A program made the position numbers and the translations under genes. A stretch of 64,000 nucleotides of DNA from Mesoplasma entomophilum (GTDB lineage Bacteria; Bacillota_I; Bacilli_A; Mycoplasmatales; Mycoplasmataceae). Within the stretch, counting starts at the first letter, position 1. Every line of letters begins with the position of its first letter. Under the pieces are notes generated by a model that was not told the DNA's origin, did not search any database, and saw only the letters and a program-made list of their open reading frames with translations. Positions 54,903-64,000 of this stretch are shown here, piece by piece. The stretch lies in assembly GCF_002804125.1 (NCBI RefSeq), contig NZ_CP024966.1, positions 558,001 to 622,000 on the forward strand, read 5' to 3'.

Positions 54903-55685
54903 TTATTTTTTTTCACTATTTAAGTAATGGTAAATTAATAAATCGTTAAAGTAATGGAAAGGTAATGATTTTGAAATTAAAACATTGTCATCATTAATCT
55001 CAACACCATCAACAATTAATGTATGAACTAAACTTGCATTTAATTCAACATCTTTTGAAGGCACCTTACCTGAAATAAAGATTGATTTACCTTTTTGTTT
55101 TTTAATTGCTTCAATAACTTTTGCTAAGTGAGTTGATGTTCCATATTTTGTTACAAAAATGTATAAATCATTTGTTTGAGTATTTTTGATTCTATTGTTA
55201 ATTGAATCTCAGTCAGAGTCTAATAAAGTTACATTTAAACCTTGATTATAGAAAAAGTTTGAAAGATCCATCGCTGGTCCTCTTAATACTGCTTCTCAGT
55301 AGCAAACAACAATTCTTGGAGATGAATTAATTAAATTAATTGTTTTAACTAAATTAGCTTTTTTAATTAAAGTATAATTTTGTTTAATTAAATTAATATA
55401 TCCGTTAGCTACGTTTTCATCATTTTTTGCAATATTTAATTCTGCATGTTCAACATCGTTTGCTAAACAAATCATGAAATCTCGATATCCATCAATATTC
55501 ATTTTTTTCAATAAATTATAAATTGCACTAAACCCTGTTTTTGCACGTCTTGCTAATTCATCAATCTTAATGTTTTCTTCTACTATTTGTTTTGAATTGG
55601 TTTTAATGTAATCAACAATAATTAATTCACGTGTAGTTAAATTATTTTCCTCAATTGTTGATAGTTTTGCTAGAAAAGATCTCAT
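54903..55685 (-). CDS. MurR/RpiR-family transcription regulator
   Basis: 260 residues. N-terminal HTH_6 domain (ELARRAKTGFSAIYNLLKKMNIDGYRDF at ~44-71) and a C-terminal SIS-like sugar-phosphate sensor (RIVVCYWEAV; LYIFVTKYGTST; GKSIFISG). RpiR proteins respond to phosphosugars. Target genes are not evident from the neighbours. The SIS loop is less typical than usual, so the effector may differ. Confidence 0.82.
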
Positions 55686-55754
55686 ATTTTCCTCCGTTTA
55701 TTATAAATTATGCATTTGACTAATTATTTATTATATTTTATCATTTTTTGGAAA

Positions 55755-56708
55755 TTAATTACTAATTTTCAATTTTTCATATGCCAATTTTGCTATCATT
55801 GCTGCATTATCTGTACAATATTCCATCTTTGGAACAAACGTGTTTGATATATTATATTTTTCTCCTAATGATAAGACAATGTTTCTTATTTCACTATTAG
55901 CACTAACACCACCAGCTACAGTTAGTGTTTTTGGTTTAAACTCATTAATTGCTTTTTCCAATTTCTTTTCAATTATTTTTGTTGCTGTATATTGAAAACT
56001 AGCTGCAACATCTGCAACAGGAATGGTTTCACCTTTTTGAGTTAAATTATGAATAATATTAATGACTGCAGTTTTTAAACCAGAATAAGAAAAATCATAA
56101 CTTTCATCATTTTTAGGAATAGGGAATACAAAAGCATCTTTGTTTCCTTCTTTAGCTAATTTGTCAATTTTTGGTCCACCAGGATATCCTAAACCCATTA
56201 CTCTAGCGACTTTGTCATAACATTCACCAATTGCATCATCTAATGTGGCTCCAATAATCTTAAAATCATTTGGTGAATTAATAATTTCTATTTGTGTGTG
56301 CCCACCACTAACAACCATTGCCAATACTGGATAAATAAATTCATTTTCGATTGAAGCTCCATAAATATGTCCTTCAATATGATGTAATGGCATTAAAGGT
56401 TTATCAATGTAACTAGCAATAGTTTCAGCAACTAATTTACCTATAATTAGAGAACCAATTAAACCTGGTTTTTCTGTGTATGCTACATAATCTATTTCTT
56501 CAATTTTTGTGTTTGATGATTCTAAAGCAGCTTTAATAACTCAAGATATGTTTTCTAAATGTAATCTTGCTGCTAATTCAGGCACAACACCACCAAAATT
56601 AACGTGCTGCTCTATTTGGGATGAAATAATATTTGATAATATTTTCCCATCATCAATTATTGAAATTGAAAACTCATCACAACTAGATTCAATAGCTAAT
56701 ATTTTCAT
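55755..56708 (-). CDS. tsaD: tRNA N6-threonylcarbamoyladenosine transferase
   Basis: 317 residues. N-terminal LAIESSCDE, metal site [17 protein letters not shown], then [10 protein letters not shown] and CTDNAAMIA. It transfers threonylcarbamoyl to A37 of ANN-reading tRNAs together with TsaB and TsaE, which are not in this window. Full length. An internal TGA Trp (ISWVIK) hides the N-terminal third in the standard code. Confidence 0.95.
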
Positions 56709-56720
56709 GTGTCCTCCTTC

Positions 56721-57125
56721 TTATAATGAAATTATAAATTCTTCATACATTTTTGATATGTTATATCCAAATTTTTGTGCAACTTGTGTATGTAAATAAT
56801 CAATTTTAAAGATATTTCCATTTTTGAAAATCATAGTTAAATCAGCGATGTCTCCAAGCACGCCTAACTTAACGTCCTCAATTTGTTCTAGACCATATTG
56901 TTTGATTTGGCTTGCTGTTTGAATAAACTTGCTAATTGTAAATAGTCTCTTATTTGTTAATAAAATCATATGTGCAAAAGCATTAATTTCTCCAACAATG
57001 ATATCAATTACATATTCATCAGATAAAAAATATTTTTCTACTTCGAAAAATTCTTTTTTTTCTAATAATTCATATTTATCAAAATTGTAAATCTCTAATT
57101 TACTTAAGTATTCTTTGTTGTTCAT
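56721..57125 (-). CDS. Bacterial PH-like domain protein
   Basis: 134 residues. The central strand pattern HMILLTNKRLFTISK, then QIEDVKLGVLGDIADLTMIFKNGN, resembles bacterial PH domains of the YokE/bPH type. The N-terminus is helical and the C-terminus (YNISKMYEEFI) is the closing helix. No enzyme motif. Its stop lies 12 bases before tsaD, so it may be co-transcribed. Function not known. Confidence 0.65.
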   Translation of the reverse strand: MNNKEYLSKLEIYNFDKYELLEKKEFFEVEKYFLSDEYVIDIIVGEINAFAHMILLTNKRLFTISKFIQTASQIKQYGLEQIEDVKLGVLGDIADLTMIFKNGNIFKIDYLHTQVAQKFGYNISKMYEEFIISL

Positions 57126-57143
57126 AAATAGATTATAACAAAT

Positions 57144-57166
57144 AAAAAAACCACATTATATGTGGT
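57144..57166 (-). terminator. Terminator after the DHH phosphoesterase gene
   Basis: Stem CCACAT / ATGTGG with a 3-base loop and T7 on the minus strand. Confidence 0.7.
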
Positions 57167-58111
57167 CTATTCATTATCGATTATTAATTGATTTGCATCT
57201 TCAACAATTTGCATTGCTTCATCCATATTATTAATGATTGCACCAGCGGCCATTTTATGACCACCTCCGCCTCATTTAACAGCTAAATCATTAACTGCAA
57301 TACCACTTGAACGGAATTCAACTCTTCATTTTCCATCTTCTCTGATTGAGAAAGTGATTCAAATGTCAATTCCTTCTAAGTCTTTTAATAAGTTTGAAAA
57401 CTTACCATTTTCATCATAACTTAAATTATATTTTTTCATTAACTCATCAGTTAAGATGATATATCCAACTTTATGATCAGTTACTTTAGCTGATGCTATT
57501 AATTCTGATTGTAAAGCTAAAACTGGGAATGAACGTTTGTACATAGTTTTATACATTTCAAACACATCAAAACCAGTTTCAATTAATCTAGCACATACTT
57601 CGAAAGTTCTTGGTGTAATACCACCAAATAAAAATCTTCCACTATCTGTACAAATACCATGATAAATAACTCTAGCTGCAACTGGTGTTATTTCTCAGTT
57701 ATTATTAACTGCTAAATCTGCAACCATTTCACTAGCACTTGTGTAATTTACATCAACTCATGATAAATCTCCATATGGAGTTGCATCCGGATGGTGATCA
57801 ATTTTCAATAAAAATGCACCTTTATCATAATTTTGATTGTCAATTCTTTCAACATTACCACAATCAGTAACAATTACTAATGCATCCTTAAATATTGCTT
57901 CATCTGTAAAAACATCAGGTGTTCCTGCGTGTTTTAAATATCCTATTTCTTCACCAAAAGCATAAACTTCCTTATGTGGGTAATTTGTTTTAATTAATTC
58001 TTTTAATCCTAATTGTGAACCATAAGCGTCGCCATCTGGAACAATATGTCTTAAAATGATTATTTTGTCGTATTTTTCAATAACTTCTTTTATTTGTTTG
58101 TAAATCGTCAT
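57167..58111 (-). CDS. NrnA-like DHH/DHHA1 phosphoesterase
   Basis: 314 residues. DHH family: RHIVPDGDAYGSQ (motif I), VTDCGN (II), KIDHHPD (III, DHH), SASEM and TDSGRFLF (IV). The DHHA1 end has the substrate-binding WGGGGHKMAAGA. Members in mollicutes degrade short oligoribonucleotides and 3'-phosphoadenosine 5'-phosphate. Full length with three TGA Trp. Confidence 0.9.
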
Positions 58112-58172
58112 AAATCTCCTTTTATATTATTAATATTTTACCAACTATTTGATATAACATTTTATTTTACAA

Positions 58173-58202
58173 TAAAAAAAAGCAATCCCCTGCGGAATTA
58201 CT
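58173..58202 (-). terminator. Terminator after the large membrane protein gene
   Basis: Minus-strand stem AGTAATTC / GGATTGCT (two G-T pairs) with T8, ~27 bases past the stop codon at 58230. Confidence 0.6.
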
Positions 58203-58229
58203 AATTTTTATTAAAATCTATAGAACTAA

Positions 58230-59936
58230 TTATTTAGTTGCTTTTGTAGATTTTGTTGATTTTTTTGCTTTTGCATTTTTTAATGCATCTGCTTCAACTG
58301 CTTTACGTAATTCTCTAGCCATGTTTGGTGAAATTAAGTTGTTGATTAAGAAACTTGAAATTGATAAGTAAATTCAGAATCCAACTAAAGTAACTCCATT
58401 AATTGCTGAGAAAATGCTTTGTAAACTATGTCCATCTGGTCCATATAAAGCCATAAAGTTTGAAACAGTAGCAATAGTTCATGCGATCATTGGTAAAATG
58501 ATTCCATCAACTAATAATTTTTTAGATAATGTTTTGTGTTGTTTAAAGCTATCTACTAATGTAGCAATTACATAGAATATTAAACTTGTTGATAATACTA
58601 AGTAAGCTACTGCTGAGAATCAAACTCAAATTTGAGATGATGATCCTGGAGCAACGATGTTAACTTTTGATACACCAACAATTCCTGCTGAAATTGTAAT
58701 GAAAGTTAATACGTATAATGAGTAGAAAATAATAGCTGGTTTAACTAAAATATTTTTGATGTTTTTGTATTGTTCATTTCTGAAGATCATTAATGAATGA
58801 GCAATAATAGTTAAAATTACTCAAGAAATGAAGAATGTAGCTGCTACAGCTAATGTTCTTACATCACCTGTTAAATTAGAAACTAATCCATTAATTAATC
58901 CACCAACAAATGCTGAAATAATAACTGCTGGTATAAACATTGCAACTAAGAAGAAGTTGAATTTGAAGATTTCTAAACTATAAATTTTTCATCCTAAATT
59001 GTTATCTGCTTTATTTTGTAATGCTTTATGGTAAGCAATTGAATATTTTGAACCTGTTGCACAGTATTCATATCCACGTTTTAAGTCAAAGAATAATTCA
59101 TCTCCACGACCATTAATTGAACGTCTTCTTTCTTTTTCATACATCTCTTTGATTGATTCTGTTACAACTCCTGCTGCTTCAGCAAAAACTGTTACATCTC
59201 CTTCTTTGATAAGTACTGAACAAATTTCATCCATCATAATGTTTAAGAATTCTGGTTTAAATGCTAATCCTGAATATGCTGCATAATCAGCTTTAACTGC
59301 ATCAAAGTTTCCTTCTGCTAATTTAGCTTGTAAACCTTCTGTAAATGAAATTGTTTTTTGGTAGTTGTATAAAACGTTTGATTGACGGTTTTTCATGTAT
59401 GATTTCATTCCAATAACTGTTCCAAATAATAATTGTTTTGTTAATGGTACGAACATTGCAAATACTCCCCCAACTAAAATCATTTTGAATGGATCCAATA
59501 ATGTTTTTAGTAATGAGTTAGCTGCCATAAATCCGTTTAATACATATGTACCTGCTCCAGCTTTATCATTTGCTGCATTAATAAGAATTTTAATAAATTC
59601 TACATTTGTAGCTCCTCCAAGTGTAAATGCACTTGAAGTTAAGAATGCTTTTCCATTTTCGGTTCCTTCAGCAAAAACTGAAATTGGAGTTGCAACTAAA
59701 ATATCTTTAGCTGTTAAGCTTGATCCAGCTGCTTGTAACAAATTATCAATTTGTGCTGAATTCGTAATTCCCGCAACAGCTAATAATTCATCTAAAGTTT
59801 TGTTTCAGTTTGTACCTGATCCTAATTGAACTGCACCAATGTTGTAAATAGCAACTGAGTCAATTCAAGCTGAGTAACCAAAGTAAATAACTGCAACAAC
59901 TAGTAATAAAATAACTAATCTAACTGTTTTTCTCAT
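58230..59936 (-). CDS. Large polytopic membrane protein, family not recognised
   Basis: 568 residues. N-terminal TM (VRLVILLLVVAVIYFGYSAW), a ~110-residue outside region rich in Ala, Asn and Thr, a second TM (ILVGGVFAMFVPLTKQLLF), a ~170-residue cytoplasmic region (RRRSINGRGDELFFDLKRG), then six further TM segments and a Lys/Ala-rich C-tail (KKSTKSTKATK). No ATPase or transporter signature. Good codon use and an AAAGGA ribosome site suggest steady expression. It lies between terminators and is probably transcribed alone. Confidence 0.7.
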
Positions 59937-59973
59937 TTTTTCTAATCCTTTCTTTTAACCAAAATATTATAAC

Positions 59974-60004
59974 AAAAAAAATCAGTGTCAATACTAATTT
60001 TTTT
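59974..60004 (-). terminator. leuS terminator
   Basis: Stem AAATTAGT / ACTGATTT with one mismatch, a 6-base loop and a T run, ~18 bases past the leuS stop. Confidence 0.55.
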
Positions 60005-60017
60005 GTTTTTTGCACCC

Positions 60018-62423
60018 TTATTTAATTACTATGTTAACAATTCTGTCAACAACAGCAATCTCTTTGATGATTTGTTTATCTTTGATATAACTAATGATAT
60101 TTTCATGTTTCTTAGCTAATTCTAATAACTTATCTTTAACTGTTCCTTTTTCTACTTCAATGGTTGCTCTTAATTTACCATTAATTTGTAAAGCAACAAC
60201 TACTGTGTTTGAAACTAATTTACTTGGATCAAAGACTGGTCAAGCTTGTTTTGTGATTGAAGGAGCATGACCTAGTTTTTCTCATAATTCTTCTCCAATG
60301 AATGGAGCATAGATACTTAACATTTTGACAAACCCTTCAATGTAAGGACGATAAACTGGTCCTTCATGTTTATAAACTGCATTAACAAATATCATTAATT
60401 GTGATATTGCTGTATTAAATTTTAATGATTCAATCATTTCACTTACATTTTTAACTACATCATTATAAACAAAGTCTAATTTAGTATCATTTACATCAGT
60501 TAGTTCAGCAGAAACAACCATTCTATAAGCTCTATGAATTCATTTTAAAGCAGAATCTAAACCATCTTCACTTCATGGTAAAGAAGCATCTAATGGTCCC
60601 ATGAACATTTCATATAATCTTAAACTATCAGCACCATGTGTTGAAACAATATCATCAGGATTAATTACATTTCCTCATGACTTAGACATTTTTCTACCAT
60701 CTGGTCCTAAAATCATTCCTTGATTGAATAATTGTTTAAATGGTTCTTTAACTGAAGTAATTCCTAGATCATATAATACATAGTTTCAAAATCTTGCATA
60801 TAGCAAATGACCAACTGCATGTTCTTGTCCACCAACATATAAATCAACTGGCATTCATTTTTCAAAACGTTTTTTAGCTTCTGCACTATCAATGTCAATA
60901 AATTCATTTTCTCCATCAGCTAAGATATAAGCTAAGTAATATCAACTTGATCCTGCAGATTGAGGCATTGTATTTGTTTCTCTTCTGTATTTAACACCAT
61001 TAATTTCTACATTAACTCATTCTTCAACATTAGCTAATGGTGATTCTCCAGTACCACTTGGTTTAATATTTGTAATTCTTGGTAGTTCTACTGGTAAATC
61101 TTCAATTAAAGTAATTTCTTGGTTTGGTCCATATAAGACTGGAAATGGTTCACCATAAAATCTTTGACGTGAGAATAATCAGTCTCTTAGTTTATAGTTT
61201 GTTTGTTCTCTTCCTCAACCATGTTCAACAGCAATTTTTGTCATAGTTTCAATAGCTTGTTTTTTATCCATTCCATTTAGAATGTCTGAGTTAATAATTT
61301 TACCTTCGCCAACAAAAGCTTTTTCATCAGTTTTGTTTTCAATGACAAATTTTTTCTCTAAGTTAAATTTAGTTGCAAACTCTCAATCTCTTTTATCATG
61401 AGCAGGAACTGCCATAACAGCACCAGTTCCATAGTTGGCTAATACATAATCACTTACTCATACTTGAACTAACTCACCAGTGTGAGGATTAATTGCATAA
61501 CTTCCAGTGAATACTCCAGTTTTTGGTTTTGATTCATCTTTACGATCAATCTCTGATTTGTTTTTTGCTAGTTCAATATAAGTTTGAACTTCACTTAATT
61601 GTTCAGGTGTTGTAATATTTAATACTTGTTCATGTTCTGGAGCTAAAACAATATAACTAACTCCATAAATAGTATCTATTCTAGTAGTGAAGACAGGAAC
61701 TTTAATATCATTAACTAAAAAGTCTAATTCAACACCAGTTGATTTACCAATTCAATTTCTTTGTAAATCTTTAATTGAATTATTTCATTCTAGTTCATCT
61801 AATCCTTCTAATAAACGATCAGCATATTCTGTAATTTTTAAAACTCATTGACGCATTTTACGTTTAGTTACTGGATGTTCTCCACGCTCACTAACCATTA
61901 ATCCATCTTTTTCAATAATTTCATCATTAGCTAGAACAGTTCCTAATTCTTGACATCAGTTAACTTCAACATCACGATTTTCTGCTAAACCTTTTTTATA
62001 CAGTTGATTAAATATTCATTGAGTTATTTTGTAGTAGTTTGGGTTAGCTGTTGAAATTTCTTTATCAAAGTCATAACTAAATCCCATCATTTTTAATTGG
62101 CGTTTAAATGTTTTAATATTTTCTAAAGTAAAATCAATTGGATCATTACCTGTTTTTAATGCATACTGTTCTGCTGGTAATCCAAAGGCATCTCAACCCA
62201 TTGGGTGTAAAACATCATATCCATTCATTCTTTTATAACGAGAGAAAACATCAGTTGCAGTATATCCTTTAACATGACCAACATGAATTCCAGCTCCGCT
62301 TGGGTATGGAAACATATCTAATACATATGATTTTTTATCTGATGTATTAGTTGTTTTGTTTGTATTATTTTCTTCTCAATATTTTTTTCATTTCTTTTCG
62401 ATCGCTTTATGTGAAAATTCCAT
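60018..62423 (-). CDS. leuS: Leucyl-tRNA synthetase
   Basis: 801 residues, class Ia. HIGH region [20 protein letters not shown]1 editing domain ([28 protein letters not shown]), KMSKS motif GRKMSKSWGNVI, and a C-terminal anticodon domain. The editing threonines (TTR) and the Asp in AHDKRD are present, so proofreading should work, unlike in some mycoplasmas that lost it. Ends with IVNIVIK. Confidence 0.96.
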
Positions 62424-62483
62424 TTTAAACTCCTTATAAATATAAACTATTATTTATTTTACTATTTTTTAAAAAATAAAAAA

Positions 62484-62507
62484 AGTAATAATCAAATGAT
62501 TATTACT
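62484..62507. terminator. Terminator after tRNA-Ile
   Basis: Perfect 11-bp stem AGTAATAATCA / TGATTATTACT with a 2-base centre and T7 on the minus strand. Confidence 0.75.
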
Positions 62508-62519
62508 TGTGATATCTAA

Positions 62520-62596
62520 TGGTCGGAATAATTGGACTTGAACCAACGACCTCTCCGTTATCAGCGGAGTGCTCTAACCAGCTGAGCTATATTCCG
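62520..62596 (-). tRNA. tRNA-Ile (GAU)
   Basis: 77 nt including CCA. Acceptor CGGAATA / TATTCCG, D-loop AGCTGGTTAGA, anticodon loop CTGATAA with anticodon GAU between CTCCG / CGGAG, T-loop GTTCAAGTC. Confidence 0.94.
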
Positions 62597-62672
62597 AAAA
62601 CAAAAATATTGTATTATTTTTACAATATTAAGTCAATAGAAAAGTGAATAAAAGTAAAAAGTATCTCTTTTT

Positions 62673-63164
62673 TTATTCGACTACCCTACTTTTTTTGTAT
62701 TTTTTTCTTTCTTCATCAGACAAAGTTTGAGGTACATTTTTTTGTCTCATAACTTTATTTTCATATAAATCAGAATTATTTTCATATTCTATAATTGCTT
62801 CTGAAATTTCTGCTTTAAAATAGTTTTTTTCAGATAAATCTTGCTTAACTCAATAGTCAACTAAGTTCTTTAACTGATTCATTTTTTTAGGGCCTCTTGA
62901 TTGAACAGAAGGTTTTAATGAATATCCACCTTTTCTTTGATCTACAATTTCATTTCTTATACTACTAATTAAGTGGGCCTTGTTATCAAGGTTTTTTCAC
63001 TCATAGCCATTTCTGCCCAAAGAATTAAGGGATAAGGATATTATATTTTCTATTTCTGTTTCAAAATCTTCTCTGGCTTTTTTACTTGCTAATGCTGTTA
63101 ATAAAAATAAAGCAAAAATTCCTAAAATAACTATAAATATTATTATTGGCAAAAAACTAGTCAT
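62673..63164 (-). CDS. Single-TM protein of unknown function next to the helicase gene
   Basis: 163 residues. One N-terminal TM (FLPIIIFIVILGIFALFLL), then a basic cytoplasmic region (GRNGYEWKNLDNKAHLI; RKKYKKSRVV). The start at 63164 is 10 bases from AAAGGAG; another ATG at 63173 is too close to it. It overlaps the end of the helicase gene by 8 bases, so the two are coupled and may act together. Not recognised. Confidence 0.65.
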
Positions 63165-64000
63165 TCTTTTCATTCTCCTTTAATCTATAACTTATTTCAT
63201 TTAAAAATTTATTTCTATTTACTTTATCTTTGTTTCATCAATCAATTGATGAAATCCTTATAAAGTTTCATCCTCTATTTTCTAAAAAAATTTGTCTTTC
63301 TATATCTCTTTGTCTATCATATGCTGATGAATGATATGCTCAACCATCACACTCAATTGCTAATACAAATTTATTATCCTTTAAATCATAAATTGCTTGA
63401 TCTATTTTGTAACCACTGCAAGGAACCTGAGTTTTAATTATATATCTAGATTCTAATTTTTTAGTTATCTCATTATAAACTTCTTCTTCAAAGTCTGAAT
63501 CAAATTGCAATATTTCACTTGTTTGGGCTTTAATGTTAATATCATTTTTATTATTTAATAATAGTTGGATTTCGCGATCATTAATTTCATGTTTTTGTAA
63601 TAACTCAGAATACTTTAAAAATGCTTTAAAATTTACTGCACCAATCGATTCTTTTTTTGGATTCATAATTTCAGATTGAATTGATTTAATTATATACATT
63701 TTTTCTTTTGCCCTTGAAATTGCAACGTTTAATCTCTTTTCTCCACCAACTTGATTTATTGGTCCAAAATTATTTCTAAATGAACCTTGCAAATCTTTAG
63801 AAAAACTTATTGAGAAAATAATTATATCTCTTTCATCACCTTGTACATTTTCAATATTTTTAATAAAAAGCGCTTTGTCCTTATCTTTTCTATTATAGTT
63901 TTCATTTAAATCTACATTAGTTTCAATTTCTTTTTCGACTAAAGATTCAATATATTTTTGCTGGTGTTGGTTAAATGTGATAATACCTATTGACTTTTCT
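63157..64000 (-). CDS. SF1 helicase with C-terminal Vsr-like nuclease domain, 5' end outside the window
   Basis: 281 C-terminal residues visible. Helicase motifs: GIITFNQHQQ, then IKNIENVQGDERDIIIFS (motif V) and RLNVAISRAKEKM (motif VI), as in the Dna2/NAM7/UPF1-like group. The tail is an MTES_1575/Vsr-type domain: FEEEVYNEI, DQAIYDL, LAIECDGWAYHSSAYDRQRD, then RGWNFIRISSIDWW. Such helicase-nuclease proteins (DUF4011/DUF3320-like) are often accessory or defence genes. The frame stops at 63157. Confidence 0.85.

Noticed and set aside
59395-59829. 144-codon plus-strand frame opposite the large membrane protein
   Set aside because: Antisense of a gene with signal, TM segments and a good ribosome site; composition is that of a shadow frame.

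Overview
This window is a low-GC chromosome segment of a mollicute that reads UGA as tryptophan. Nearly every real gene is cut into pieces under the standard code and becomes whole once TGA is read as Trp (eno, leuS, proS, lepA and asnS all need this). The lipoprotein signal style (MKKLLSILGAVGLTATGASV..SCG), the gene content and the very AT-rich intergenic DNA suggest an Entomoplasmataceae-type organism (Mesoplasma/Entomoplasma-like). That assignment is an inference from reading; no search was run. All coding coordinates below use the UGA=Trp code.

Layout. (1) 1-8,700 is accessory, all on the minus strand: a partial unknown gene, a GNAT acetyltransferase, a broken small membrane gene, and four repeat-rich lipoproteins with a polytopic membrane protein between them. 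(2) 8,950-35,240 is the most striking part: two tandem, diverged copies of a 12-14 kb minus-strand cassette. In transcription order each copy holds: an ABC ATPase fused to a very long coiled coil; a ~620-residue lipoprotein; an ABC-2-like permease with a large ectodomain; one (copy B) or two (copy A) ~670-residue lipoproteins related to the first; a ~530-residue lipoprotein; a 78-residue soluble protein (only a relic in copy B); a two-TM protein ending in an HU/IHF-like DNA-binding domain; and a small XRE regulator that overlaps it. Directly after each XRE gene lies a decayed copy of the 3' end of hpt, and the intact hpt gene stands just upstream of copy B. So two cassettes are separated and bounded by three hpt 3' ends. 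(3) 35,350-63,200 is housekeeping: hpt, ruvX, PAP2 phosphatase, cdd, eno, typA, ASCH and Nudix proteins, lepA, hydrolases, rnhA, proS, rlmH, ffh, asnS, a HAD phosphatase, an RpiR-type regulator, tsaD, a DHH phosphoesterase, leuS, and tRNA-Ser(GCU) and tRNA-Ile(GAU). (4) The last kilobase is the 3' end of an SF1 helicase with a Vsr-like nuclease tail plus a small membrane protein.

How the cassette may work (inference). The ATPase and permease look like one ABC-2-type transporter. The lipoproteins would sit on the outer face of the single membrane next to the permease ectodomain, and the coiled coil would reach into the cytoplasm. The two-TM HU-domain protein would hold DNA at the membrane from the cytoplasmic side, and the XRE protein would probably regulate the operon. 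I know of no described system with this gene set. Homogenised blocks, tandem lipoprotein copies with variable C-termini and a clean 159-bp repeat-mediated length change in the coiled coil point to ongoing recombination. The hpt 3' relics suggest that the unit arrived as an element using the 3' part of hpt, or was duplicated together with it.

Transcription. Almost everything is on the minus strand; cdd and typA are the only plus-strand genes. Intrinsic terminators (perfect or near-perfect hairpins, often with long T tracts) mark most operon ends.
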